Below are positions 8,207 to 17,393 of a stretch of DNA of 64,000 nucleotides, piece after piece. The position numbers and the translations under genes are program-made. The first letter of the stretch is position 1. Every line of letters starts with the position of its first letter. This stretch comes from Polynucleobacter sp. MWH-Svant-W18 (GTDB taxonomy: Bacteria; Pseudomonadota; Gammaproteobacteria; Burkholderiales; Burkholderiaceae), in NCBI RefSeq assembly GCF_018687495.1, contig NZ_CP061293.1, forward strand, positions 1,178,001 to 1,242,000, written 5' to 3'. The notes beneath the pieces are model-generated. The model did not search any database. It saw nothing but the letters and a program-made list of their open reading frames with translations, and was not told the DNA's origin.

Positions 8207-10399
8207 ATGCCCCAATTACTAGATAAATCCATTGAGATCCTGAGCGTTAAGCATCTCCGTGGCCCCAATATGTGGACTTACCATCCCGTAATCGAGGTTT
8301 GGGTAGATATTGGCGACTTAGAGGACTATCCCTCAAACCTGATTCCTGGCTTTTATGAGCGTTTAGTAAAGGCGGTGCCTAGCCTGGTTGAGCATCGTTG
8401 CAGCTATGGCGAAACCGGTGGATTTCTGAAAAGGGTTGAAGAAGGCACATGGCCCGCTCATATCCTAGAGCACCTTACTCTTGAATTACAAAACTTAGCC
8501 GGTATTCCCGGGGGGTTTGGTAAAGCCCGCGATGGTGATCGTCGGGGTGTTTACAAAGTGATGGTGAGCGCCATCAATGAAGAAGTCACACTCACTGCCC
8601 TCAAATATGCGCGCGATCTCTATCTCGCTTTAGCGCAAGACAATAAAGATTGTGTGGCTGAGGTCCAAAACATTATTGAGAGCTTGCGAGATCTCGGTGA
8701 TGATCTTTTGCTTGGCCCCAGCACCGCATGCATTGTGAACGCTGCTGAAGAACGTGGCATTCCTTCGATTCGTTTATCTGAAGGCAACTTAGTACAACTC
8801 GGCTATGGTGCCAAACAACGCCGCATCTGGACAGCTGAGACTGATCAGACTAGCGCGATTGCAGAAACTATTTCTCGCGATAAAGATTTAACCAAGAGTT
8901 TACTGCGCAGTGCCGGCGTACCTACCCCAGAAGGTCGCACTGTCACAAGCCCTGACGACGCTTGGGAAGCTGCTCAAGATATTGGCTTACCAGTAGTTGT
9001 GAAACCCATTGATGGTAATCACGGTCGCGGTGTCTTTATTAATCTTTACACCCAACAAGAAATTGAAGCTGCTTATGCGGTAGCGATTGATGAAGGCAGT
9101 GAAGTGCTGGTTGAAAGACACATTGTTGGTGATGAACATCGCTTACTCGTTGTGGGCAATAAAGTAGTTGCTGCTGCCAAAGGTGAAACTGTTTGGGTTA
9201 CTGGTGATGGCAAACATACTGTTCGTGAGCTCATTCAGATTCAAATTAATTCTGATCCACGCCGTGGCACTGCCGAAGAGCATCCACTGAATCCAGTGCG
9301 GATTGATTCTGCAGTTGAATTAGAGCTGGCGCGCCAAAAATTGACTGGCGATAGCATCCCTGCCCTAGATCACAAAGTACTGATACAAAGTAATGGCAAC
9401 GTGGCCTTTGATGTGACCGACTTGATTCATCCAGACGTTGCCAGCCAAGTAGCTTTGGCCGCTCGCGTCGTTGGGTTAGAGATAGCTGGTGTCGATTTGG
9501 TAGCGCAAGACATCAGTCGCCCTCTCGCAGAACAAAATGCTGCCATCGTTGAAGTCAATGCAGGACCTGGTCTGCTGATGCACCTAAAACCGGCTAGTGG
9601 TAAACCGCAACCGGTTGGTAAAGAAATTGCCAATCACCTTTTCCCTCCAGGGACAAACTTCCGAATTCCTGTAGTCGGCGTTTGTGGTGAGCATGGCAAA
9701 ACTCCTGTTGCTGAGATGATTGCGCACTTCTTGCGCTTAACCAACGTGTATGTTGGTCTGTCTTGTAGCAAAGGTTTATATTTTGGCAATCGAGCTATTC
9801 CGAATACCAACGCATCCAATTGGGAAAATGCCCGTCGCACTTTATTGAATCGTGCAGTGGAAGCCGTTGTGATTGAAAATAATCACCTCTCGATGCTCAT
9901 TGAAGGTCTAGCTTATGACCGCTGCCAAGTTGGCGTAGTACTGAACGTTGACCCTAAAGCCAATTTCCCGCAATACGCTATTTACGATGAAGAGCAAGTC
10001 TTTAGCATTGTCCGTACCCAAATTGATGTCGTTCTGCCCACAGGTGTGGGAGTCCTCAATGCGGATGATCCGCTGTGTGTGCAAATGGCTGAACTTTGCG
10101 ATGGGCAAGTTATTTACTTTAGTGAGAATCCAAATTCTGAGGTAGTAAAGACCCATTTGCAAAATGGCGGCCGAGTAGTCATGGTTGGCAAGCAGCAAAT
10201 TACGCTCAAGTCAGGCAAGCTTGATCAAAAAGCCATTCCAATACCGCGTCACTCTGAATCTGACAACACTTCCCCATGGAAGGCAATGAACCTTGGCGCT
10301 GCTATTTCAGCCGCTTGGGCTTTGGATATCCCATTTAATGTCATTGAAGCTGGCGTAGAAACTTTTGTGCCAGATCTCACTACCGCAACAGGGGCTTAA
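8207..10399 (+). CDS. cphA': Cyanophycin synthetase-like protein CphA', degenerate Mur-ligase half
   Basis: 730 residues, homologous along its length to the next gene: the LRGPN N-terminal domain, an ATP-grasp domain (about 215-470, with KPIDGNHGRGV and VEVNAGPGLLMHLKP), then a Mur-ligase-like region. In full CphA, ATP-grasp adds Asp to the backbone and the Mur-like domain adds Arg to the side chain. Here the Mur P-loop (about residues 489-500) reads GEHGKTP instead of GTNGKTT. The ETARGG motif is lost, and the protein stops about 125 residues early, removing the C-terminal Mur subdomain. It may retain only the Asp-ligating site or be a non-catalytic partner. Paired synthetases of this kind are known in Burkholderiales. 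It is directly abutted by cphA. Confidence 0.9.
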   Translation: MPQLLDKSIEILSVKHLRGPNMWTYHPVIEVWVDIGDLEDYPSNLIPGFYERLVKAVPSLVEHRCSYGETGGFLKRVEEGTWPAHILEHLTLELQNLAGIPGGFGKARDGDRRGVYKVMVSAINEEVTLTALKYARDLYLALAQDNKDCVAEVQNIIESLRDLGDDLLLGPSTACIVNAAEERGIPSIRLSEGNLVQLGYGAKQRRIWTAETDQTSAIAETISRDKDLTKSLLRSAGVPTPEGRTVTSPDDAWEAAQDIGLPVVVKPIDGNHGRGVFINLYTQQEIEAAYAVAIDEGSEVLVERHIVGDEHRLLVVGNKVVAAAKGETVWVTGDGKHTVRELIQIQINSDPRRGTAEEHPLNPVRIDSAVELELARQKLTGDSIPALDHKVLIQSNGNVAFDVTDLIHPDVASQVALAARVVGLEIAGVDLVAQDISRPLAEQNAAIVEVNAGPGLLMHLKPASGKPQPVGKEIANHLFPPGTNFRIPVVGVCGEHGKTPVAEMIAHFLRLTNVYVGLSCSKGLYFGNRAIPNTNASNWENARRTLLNRAVEAVVIENNHLSMLIEGLAYDRCQVGVVLNVDPKANFPQYAIYDEEQVFSIVRTQIDVVLPTGVGVLNADDPLCVQMAELCDGQVIYFSENPNSEVVKTHLQNGGRVVMVGKQQITLKSGKLDQKAIPIPRHSESDNTSPWKAMNLGAAISAAWALDIPFNVIEAGVETFVPDLTTATGA

Positions 10400-12970
10400 T
10401 TGGAAATCACCCGTATTCGTATGTTGCGCGGCCCCAATTTATGGAGTCGCCACACCGCTTTAGAAGCCATTGTTGCTTGCGATGAGTCAGAACGCTCCAT
10501 CGATTCCATTCCTCAGTTTGAAACGAAGATTCGTGAGCGCTTTCCGCAGCTTGGCAGCATGCGTCGCGGTGGCCCCAATGAAAAACTCTCTTTAACCCAT
10601 GCCTTAGAATACGCAGCCCTTGGCTTGCAAGCACAAGCAGGCTGCCCTGTCACCTTTAGTCGCACAGTGCAAACCGTAGATGATGGCGTATATCAAGTCG
10701 TTGTGGAATACACCGAGGAAGTGGTTGGTCGCATGGCGTTTGATTTTGGCTTTGCACTCATCCAGGCTACATTGAACGATGCACCTTTTGATCTTGGGGC
10801 AGCTCTTTCTGAATTAGAGGCTCTTTATGAAGATGTGCGTCTAGGCCCAAGCACTGGCTCTATTGTGGATGCCGCTATTCAGCGCAATATCCCTTACCGC
10901 CGCATGACTGAAGGCAGCATGGTGCAGTTTGGCTGGGGTAGCAAACAGAAACGCATTCAAGCAGCAGAAACAAGTGACACAAGTGCGATTGCCGAAGCGA
11001 TTGCACAAGATAAAGAGCTTACTAAAAACTTATTAGCGGCTGCTGGTGTATCAGTACCTATTGGTGAAGTAGTCACTAATGCTGACGATGCTTGGCGTGC
11101 AGCCCAAAAAATTGGTGGTCCAGTCGTTCTCAAACCCAAAGATGGCAACCAAGGTAAAGGTGTTGTCGCTAACATTCAGACTGAAGAAGAAGTCCGTGCG
11201 GGTTTTGAAGTCACCCAACACTTTGGACGCGAGACCATTGTGGAGCGCTATCTTCCTGGCGCAGACTACCGTCTTTTAGTCGTTGGCAACCGTTTGTCGG
11301 CTGCTGCCCGTCGCGAACCCGCTCAAGTAGTGGGTGATGGCAAACACACTGTGGCAGAGCTCGTTGAATTAGAAAACAAAAATCCACTACGGGGTGATGG
11401 TCACGCTACAGCACTGACCAAGATTCGCTTTGATGATATTGCGCTGGCGCATTTAGCAAACTCTGGTTTAACTCCGCAATACGTACCCAAAACTGGTGAA
11501 CGCGTTTTGTTACGTAACAACGCCAATCTCAGTACCGGTGGAACTGCCACCGATGTGACTGACGATGTACATCCTGATGTCGCTGCTAGCGCTGTAGCTG
11601 CAGCTCAAATGATTGGTTTAGATATCGCTGGTGTGGATATCCTCTGTGAATCCATTTACAAGCCTTTGGAACAGCAAGGTGGTGGCATTGTAGAAGTCAA
11701 TGCGGCACCGGGCTTACGCATGCATCTCAAGCCCTCCTACGGTAAAGGTCGTCCGGTAGGCGAAGACATTATCAATATGATGTTCCCGCCTGGTGAGGAC
11801 GGCCGCATTCCAGTAGTTGCTGTTACCGGTACAAATGGCAAAACCACTACTGTGCGTCTCATTGCTCACCTCTTAAGTGAAACGGGTTTACGGGTTGGCA
11901 TGACTGGCACTGATGGGGTCTATATCAATCATCGCCTCATTGATACTGGTGATTGCAGCGGCCCTAAGAGTGCCCGTAACGTGTTAATGCACCCCGATGT
12001 AGATGCAGCCGTTCTTGAAACTGCTCGAGGTGGAATGCTGCGAGAAGGTCTGGGCTTTGACCGCTGTGAAGTGGCTGTTGTCACCAATATTGGTGAGGGT
12101 GATCATTTAGGCTTGAACTACATCACTAGCGTGGAAGATTTAGCCATTCTGAAGCGCGTGATTGTGCAAAACGTTGAACCTACTGGCGCGGCAGTATTGA
12201 ATGCAGCCGACCCTATGGTTGCTAAGATGGGTGATAAATGTTCTGGCAGAGTGATTTTCTTTGCCCAGAATCAACACCATCCCGTCATTGCTGCGCATCG
12301 CGCCAAGAATAAAAAAGTGATTTACTTTGATGGCACTTACATTGTTGCCTCTAAAGGCTCACGTGTGATGTATCGCTTCCCTGTAAGCGAAATTCCTCTA
12401 ACCAAAAATGGCGTATTAGGCTTTCAAATTGAAAATGCAATGGCTGCCATTGGTGCTGCTTGGGCACTAGGCCTTGACGCCGAGAAAATTGCTCGTGGTC
12501 TTCACAGCTTTGAGAGTGATGCGAACTCCGTACCAGGACGCTTTAATCAATTCCAGCACAACGGCGCTACTGTCATTGCTGACTATGGCCACAACCCTGA
12601 TGCAATGCGTGCACTAGCCAGTGCGATTGAGGCCATGAAGCCCAAAAAGAGTCATGTTGTGGTTAGTGGTGCTGGCGATCGACGCGATGAAGATATTCGC
12701 GATCTCACTCGCATCCTGGGAAATTCGTTTGATAACATCATCCTCTATCAAGATGCCTGTCAACGTGGCCGCGAAGATGGTGAAGTACTGAAACTTCTAC
12801 AAGAAGGCTTGGTAGGCGCCACCAAAGCAAAGCAAGTTAAGGAAATCCATGGCGAATTCAAAGCGATCGATACCGCCTTGAGTGATGTCTCCCCAGGAGA
12901 TATTTGTCTAATCCTGATTGACCAAGTAGAAGAATCACTCGCCTACCTAAAAGAAAAAGTCAGACCGTAA
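10400..12970 (+). CDS. cphA: Cyanophycin synthetase (L-aspartate- and L-arginine-adding)
   Basis: 856 residues, the usual length for CphA1. It polymerises Asp and Arg into multi-L-arginyl-poly-L-aspartate, a cytoplasmic nitrogen reserve. Domains are the N-terminal LRGPNLWSRHT region, ATP-grasp (about 215-470; KPKDGNQGKGV, VEVNAAPGLRMHLKP) and a complete Mur-ligase domain. The latter has an intact P-loop GTNGKTTT (about 475-484), ETARGGMLREG and a C-terminal ADYGHNPDA block. I take the TTG at 10400 as start. It lies directly after the stop of the previous gene, and the resulting N-terminus (MEITRIRMLRGPN) aligns with its paralogue; the next ATG is at codon 8. Zero spacing implies coupled translation. 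No cyanophycinase gene is in the window. Confidence 0.95.
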   Translation: MEITRIRMLRGPNLWSRHTALEAIVACDESERSIDSIPQFETKIRERFPQLGSMRRGGPNEKLSLTHALEYAALGLQAQAGCPVTFSRTVQTVDDGVYQVVVEYTEEVVGRMAFDFGFALIQATLNDAPFDLGAALSELEALYEDVRLGPSTGSIVDAAIQRNIPYRRMTEGSMVQFGWGSKQKRIQAAETSDTSAIAEAIAQDKELTKNLLAAAGVSVPIGEVVTNADDAWRAAQKIGGPVVLKPKDGNQGKGVVANIQTEEEVRAGFEVTQHFGRETIVERYLPGADYRLLVVGNRLSAAARREPAQVVGDGKHTVAELVELENKNPLRGDGHATALTKIRFDDIALAHLANSGLTPQYVPKTGERVLLRNNANLSTGGTATDVTDDVHPDVAASAVAAAQMIGLDIAGVDILCESIYKPLEQQGGGIVEVNAAPGLRMHLKPSYGKGRPVGEDIINMMFPPGEDGRIPVVAVTGTNGKTTTVRLIAHLLSETGLRVGMTGTDGVYINHRLIDTGDCSGPKSARNVLMHPDVDAAVLETARGGMLREGLGFDRCEVAVVTNIGEGDHLGLNYITSVEDLAILKRVIVQNVEPTGAAVLNAADPMVAKMGDKCSGRVIFFAQNQHHPVIAAHRAKNKKVIYFDGTYIVASKGSRVMYRFPVSEIPLTKNGVLGFQIENAMAAIGAAWALGLDAEKIARGLHSFESDANSVPGRFNQFQHNGATVIADYGHNPDAMRALASAIEAMKPKKSHVVVSGAGDRRDEDIRDLTRILGNSFDNIILYQDACQRGREDGEVLKLLQEGLVGATKAKQVKEIHGEFKAIDTALSDVSPGDICLILIDQVEESLAYLKEKVRP

Positions 12971-12990
12971 TCTGACAATATCTAAAGCCC

Positions 12991-13989
12991 TTACGCGTGG
13001 TATTGCTGTAAGCGCTCGATCTCTTCTTTGGACCCCAGCATCACTGAAACACGCTCGTGCAGCCCAGTAGGCTGTAAATCCAGAATGTTTTGAGTGCCAT
13101 TGATAGATGCACCTCCAGCCTGCTCTACCAAGAAGCTCATGGGATTTGCTTCATACATCAAGCGCAATTTACCAGCCTTGTGTGGCTCGCGCTGATCCCA
13201 AGGGTACATAAAAATACCTCCGCGCGATAAAACACGATGCACGTCAGCAACCATAGATGCAATCCAGCGCATATTGAAGTCTTTATTGCGAGGTCCAGTA
13301 GTACCGGCTAAACACTCTTCAACATAACGGCGCACTGGTTCAGCCCAGTGACGCATATTAGACATATTGATTGCAAATTCTTTTGCAGCTGGTGCGATCG
13401 TCACAGCATCTTTAATGAGTAGAAACTCACCAGTCTCTTTGTTTAAGGTAAACATCACCACACCATCACCCAAGGTCAAGGCCATGGTAGTTTGCGGGCC
13501 ATACACTACATACCCTGCAGCGGCTTGGTGACGACCTGACAACAGAAAATCGGTAGTCTGCAGCGGAGCATTTGGATCCTGCTTCTTCAATATAGAAAAA
13601 ATAGTGCCAATGGATACGTTGACATCAATATTAGAAGAGCCATCGAGCGGATCAAATAAGAGTAGATAGTCACCAACCCCCTGTACAGGCACAGGCAGCT
13701 CCATCTCTTCTGATGCAAGACCAGCCAAAGATTTGCACCCCTTCACGCCCTCAATCAATTGATCATTGGCGATGATGTCGAGCTTTTGTTGGACTTCACC
13801 TTGAATGTTGCCACTGCCAGCAGAGCCCAACAAGCCAATTAATGCGCCCTGCGCCACTTCATGACTCAGGGTCGAGCAGGTATTCACTACTGCGAGCAAT
13901 AACTCTTGAAGACCAGTAGGGATAGCCGCACCCTTTGGTTGAGCGCTGACAAGATATTGCTTGAAATTGGTGTTATCACTTGAGGACAA
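12991..13989 (-). CDS. fbp: Fructose-1,6-bisphosphatase class 1
   Basis: A gluconeogenic phosphatase hydrolysing fructose-1,6-bisphosphate to fructose-6-phosphate. The class 1 metal-binding motif [12 protein letters not shown] is present, as are the C-terminal [10 protein letters not shown] and the substrate-side block [14 protein letters not shown] prefer the TTG at 13989 (protein [13 protein letters not shown]..., 332 residues) because a GGAG lies eight bases upstream of it. A TTG at 14016 would add nine residues but has no ribosome-binding site. It is convergent with cphA across 20 bases, with no clear terminator, and lies downstream of pepN on the same strand. Confidence 0.95.
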   Translation of the reverse strand: MSSSDNTNFKQYLVSAQPKGAAIPTGLQELLLAVVNTCSTLSHEVAQGALIGLLGSAGSGNIQGEVQQKLDIIANDQLIEGVKGCKSLAGLASEEMELPVPVQGVGDYLLLFDPLDGSSNIDVNVSIGTIFSILKKQDPNAPLQTTDFLLSGRHQAAAGYVVYGPQTTMALTLGDGVVMFTLNKETGEFLLIKDAVTIAPAAKEFAINMSNMRHWAEPVRRYVEECLAGTTGPRNKDFNMRWIASMVADVHRVLSRGGIFMYPWDQREPHKAGKLRLMYEANPMSFLVEQAGGASINGTQNILDLQPTGLHERVSVMLGSKEEIERLQQYHA

Positions 13990-14053
13990 AGGTATTTCTC
14001 CGATTATTGGTGCCAATGACTATAGGCTCTATTTTGCCCTGTTATACAAGGTG

Positions 14054-16663
14054 CTAGCTACCTAAAGCTTTGTTAATGACTTCCCTGGTATCGAGCGACA
14101 GTGTTTTGCAGGCAGCCACACGCTCTAAAGCAGCTTTCATATGGTCTTGGTAAGGTTGGGCAAACAAGCGCCAACGATCCAAGGCTCTGGCCAAGCGGGC
14201 TGCAACTTGAGGGTTAATGGGATCTAAGGCTAAAACACTATCAGCCCAGAATTCATAACCACTGCCATCAGCCTGATGAAAACTCGCTGGATTGTTTGAG
14301 CAAAAGGCATGAATGACGCTGCGCACCCGATTGGGATTGTTCATTTTGAAGGCAGGATGCTCGCGTAATTGACGCACATCACTCAGTGTAGATTGAAGAC
14401 CATCGACTGGTGGACGACTCGATTGCAAACCAAACCACTTATCAATCACGAGGGGATCATTCTCAAATCGCTTGAAGAAATCCGCGAGGCACTCTTTGGC
14501 TTGTTTGGCGCCATGCACTACTAATGCCGCTAATGCAGCATAGCGGTCAGTCATATTGTCAGCAATCTCATACTGGTGTGCTGCCATGGGTGCCCATACA
14601 CCTGGATTGGCTTCGAGCAACATACTCAATGCCAGATTTTTAAGGGCCCGCTTTCCGGAATCTACGGCATCGGACTTGAAGGGTCCGGGTGTTTGCATTT
14701 GTTGGTAGAGTGCCGCCCACTCCAGTTGCAGTTGCTTAGCTATTTCTCTTCGGAAAGCGCGGCGTGCTGTAAAGATTTTTTGAGGATCGACAGAGGCGCA
14801 CTGCTCATAAAGGTAAGACTCGGCAGGCAAAGTTAGAGCAAGCTCCTTGAAGGCAGGATCGAGCTTAGGATCCATCAGGAGATTGCGATAAGCATCAAGC
14901 AACTTTGCATCCGGCAAACGATTATTCAAAATCATCTGCATAGCCAGCTTCTGGCCTGCTTCCCAGCGATTAAATGGATCATCATCACTTGATAATAGGG
15001 TCAGAAGATCCGCTTCGCTTTGCTCAAAATCTAAATTAACCGGCGCAGAAAAATTCCGATTAATCGACAGTACTGGACGCTCAGCAATATTGTCAAAAGT
15101 CCAAGTTTGGCTAGGCTGCGTCAACTCCAGTAATTGCTCTGCTTGATCATTGCTCTTGGTAATCAAGCGTATCTTCAAGGGAATATGAAATGGTTTTTTC
15201 TCGGGCTGACCAGGGCTAGGAGGGCAACTTTGAGTTAAGGTAAGTTGATATTGTTTTTTTGCGGCATCGTAATGCTCTTGCACTTTTACCTTTGGAGTGC
15301 CGGCCTGGCTATACCAATTTCTGAACTGAGTGAGATCTTTGCCGTTCGCATCCGCCATCGCCGCCAAGAAATCATCGCAAGTCACAGCATGGCCATCATG
15401 GCGCTTGAAATACAAATCCATCCCTTTGCGGAAACCCTCCTTACCTAGCAGGGTTTGATACATCCGCACAACCTCGGAGCCCTTCTCGTAGACCGTGACG
15501 GTATAAAAGTTACTGATTTCTTGATATTCATCTGGACGAATGGGATGGGCCATCGGACCTGCATCCTCCGGGAACTGGAGTTGGCGCAGTAAACGCACAT
15601 CCTCAATTCGTTTGACCGCTCGGCCAGATTCACTACCCATTTGATCGGCAGAGAACTCTTGATCCCTAAAGACTGTTAAGCCTTCTTTAAGTGAAAGCTG
15701 AAACCAATCCTGACAAGTGACTCGATTACCAGTCCAGTTATGGAAATATTCGTGAGCGACGACACTCTCAATATTGGCAAAGTCAGCATCCGTTGCCGTT
15801 TCTGGCTGAGCTAAGACGAACTTCGTATTGAAGATATTCAGCCCCTTATTCTCCATCGCCCCCATATTAAAATCGCCCACCGCCACAATCATGAAGCGCT
15901 CTAGATCAAGCTCTAATCCAAACCGTTTCTCATCCCAGTGAATAGCTGCAATCAGAGAATCCATGGCATGCCGGGTCTTTTTGAGATCGTGAGGCTCAAC
16001 CCAGATCTGTAATAACTTCTTAGCACCGCTACTGGTAGTAATCGTTTCTTCGATACATTCCAACTTACCTGCTACCAAAGCAAATAAATACGAAGGCTTT
16101 GGAAATGGGTCTTCCCAAATAGCGCTATGCCAACCATTGGGTAGTTTTTCGGTCTTCAGTAAATTACCGTTAGATAGCAAGACTGGGCACTCTGCTTCGC
16201 GGGCACGTAAAGTCACACGGTAGCGGGCCATCACATCAGGGCGATCTAAGAAGTAGGTGATTTTTCTGAAGCCTTCTGCTTCACATTGGGTAAAGAAGTT
16301 GCCATTCGAAACATACAGGCCCATGAGGGATGTATTTTTTTCAGGGACACAAACACAGATGATCTCTACGATGAATTTGTCTTTACCTTCGTTTGGCAAT
16401 GAATGGATGTTGAGGGTCTCAGGGGTTAACTCAAAATGACGGTGCGCTTCTCCATTGATGCGCAAGCTCACAAACTCTAATGCTTGACCGACTAAGGTCA
16501 ATGGCGCGCCTGCTTCAAAACTTTCGCCTGGTAACACCTCAATTCGACTCTTAACGATGGTCCTTGCTGGATCTAATGCAATATCGAGCTCGACTTGATC
16601 GAAGGTGTAAACGGGAGGACGGTATTCGAGCCGACGAAAGCTCTGTGGCAGATCAGTTTTCAT
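14054..16663 (-). CDS. pepN: Aminopeptidase N (M1 zinc metallopeptidase)
   Basis: 869 residues, the length of the proteobacterial PepN group. It is a cytoplasmic broad-specificity aminopeptidase. The exopeptidase motif GAMEN is near residue 267 and the zinc site HEYFH near residue 303, with the third ligand Glu in the following LKEGLTVFRDQEF block. The C-terminal half has the helical DUF3458 character. It starts at ATG close to the beginning of the alignable sequence (SFRRLEYRPP). It lies 38 bases after the Gdt1-type gene and 37 bases before the first fbp candidate start, so it may belong to a longer minus-strand transcript. Confidence 0.96.
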   Translation of the reverse strand: MKTDLPQSFRRLEYRPPVYTFDQVELDIALDPARTIVKSRIEVLPGESFEAGAPLTLVGQALEFVSLRINGEAHRHFELTPETLNIHSLPNEGKDKFIVEIICVCVPEKNTSLMGLYVSNGNFFTQCEAEGFRKITYFLDRPDVMARYRVTLRAREAECPVLLSNGNLLKTEKLPNGWHSAIWEDPFPKPSYLFALVAGKLECIEETITTSSGAKKLLQIWVEPHDLKKTRHAMDSLIAAIHWDEKRFGLELDLERFMIVAVGDFNMGAMENKGLNIFNTKFVLAQPETATDADFANIESVVAHEYFHNWTGNRVTCQDWFQLSLKEGLTVFRDQEFSADQMGSESGRAVKRIEDVRLLRQLQFPEDAGPMAHPIRPDEYQEISNFYTVTVYEKGSEVVRMYQTLLGKEGFRKGMDLYFKRHDGHAVTCDDFLAAMADANGKDLTQFRNWYSQAGTPKVKVQEHYDAAKKQYQLTLTQSCPPSPGQPEKKPFHIPLKIRLITKSNDQAEQLLELTQPSQTWTFDNIAERPVLSINRNFSAPVNLDFEQSEADLLTLLSSDDDPFNRWEAGQKLAMQMILNNRLPDAKLLDAYRNLLMDPKLDPAFKELALTLPAESYLYEQCASVDPQKIFTARRAFRREIAKQLQLEWAALYQQMQTPGPFKSDAVDSGKRALKNLALSMLLEANPGVWAPMAAHQYEIADNMTDRYAALAALVVHGAKQAKECLADFFKRFENDPLVIDKWFGLQSSRPPVDGLQSTLSDVRQLREHPAFKMNNPNRVRSVIHAFCSNNPASFHQADGSGYEFWADSVLALDPINPQVAARLARALDRWRLFAQPYQDHMKAALERVAACKTLSLDTREVINKALGS

Positions 16664-16701
16664 AGCCTCATTTTAAGCTTTTGCCAGGAATGTTGTACCG
16701 G

Positions 16702-17280
16702 CTAAGCCCAAACCAAAGTAGCAATCCCAATAGCGATGAAGGTCACTGCAGCTACTGCGTGCACCCACTTGATTGGCATCCGTTGGGTAAATTTTTGACC
16801 TACCCAGACTGCCGGCGCATTTGCCAGCATCATCCCCAAAGTAGTACCAACCGTGACCGAGAAAACATCTTGATATCTTGCACCCAGAGCAATAGTTGCA
16901 ATTTGAGTTTTATCCCCCATCTCTGCCAAGAAGAATAAGCCAACAGTCAGCAAAAATACTTGCCATGCACGATCAGCCACTTTAGATCCAGCGGCATCAT
17001 CAATATGATCTGGCACTAAAAGCCAAAGACCAATTCCCAAAAAGCTCAAGCCCAAGATCCAACGCATGACATCGGGAGAAACCATGGTGGTTAACCAATG
17101 GCCTAGTAGCGCAGCGCATGCATGGTTAGCAATAGTGGCAATGAAGATGCCAGCAATAATAGCGATGGCTTGCTTGGGATAGCGAGCCGCCAACATTAAA
17201 GAAAGTAGTTGAGTTTTGTCACCCATCTCCGCCAAAGCAACAACGCCAGCAGAGAGGGTGAGAGCAGAAAAATCAATCAA
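16702..17280 (-). CDS. TMEM165/GDT1 (UPF0016) family Mn2+/Ca2+ transporter
   Basis: A 192-residue membrane protein with about six helices in two homologous halves. Each half carries the family motif ExGDKTQ (residues 18-24 and 120-126). Bacterial members such as MneA export manganese; eukaryotic ones move Mn2+/Ca2+ against H+. The start is TTG (17280) preceded by AGGA at eight bases; no upstream ATG is in frame nearby. The AGGA is embedded in the 3' arm of the structured leader at 17290-17379, suggesting control of translation initiation. It is downstream of ald and upstream of pepN. Confidence 0.88.
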   Translation of the reverse strand: MIDFSALTLSAGVVALAEMGDKTQLLSLMLAARYPKQAIAIIAGIFIATIANHACAALLGHWLTTMVSPDVMRWILGLSFLGIGLWLLVPDHIDDAAGSKVADRAWQVFLLTVGLFFLAEMGDKTQIATIALGARYQDVFSVTVGTTLGMMLANAPAVWVGQKFTQRMPIKWVHAVAAVTFIAIGIATLVWA

Positions 17281-17289
17281 TTGGATGAT

Positions 17290-17379
17290 CCTAGTAAGGG
17301 AGTGAATAATTTGTCAGGAAAGTGCGCTAAGGCTAGTTTAAATCCTCTAAGGCGCTATTCACTCAACTCACTTACTAGG
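17290..17379 (-). promoter_or_regulatory. Structured leader RNA upstream of the Gdt1-type transporter (candidate riboswitch or regulatory hairpin)
   Basis: On the minus strand the ends pair perfectly: CCTAGTAAG (17379-17371) with CTTACTAGG (17298-17290). A second 9-base stem, GAGTGAATA with TATTCACTC, joins 17364-17356 to 17308-17300. An inner stem starts GCGC/GCGC (17355-17352 with 17327-17324). Unpaired strands are asymmetric: six bases on the 5' side, and about 15 on the 3' side between stems 2 and 3. The 3' arm contains most of the AGGA that serves the transporter's TTG start. I do not see the conserved yybP-ykoY manganese riboswitch sequences. Because it is palindromic it could also be a small mobile-repeat remnant or a structured end for the ald transcript. 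Confidence 0.55.
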
Positions 17380-17393
17380 TATACGGAGTAAGG

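Noticed and set aside
12959..12976. GTCAGA/TCTGAC hairpin across the cphA stop codon
   Set aside because: A six-pair stem with no U-run; too weak to call a terminator between cphA and fbp.
17281..17393. yybP-ykoY manganese riboswitch before the Gdt1-type gene
   Set aside because: The hallmark conserved loop sequences of yybP-ykoY are not present, although a different strong structure is.
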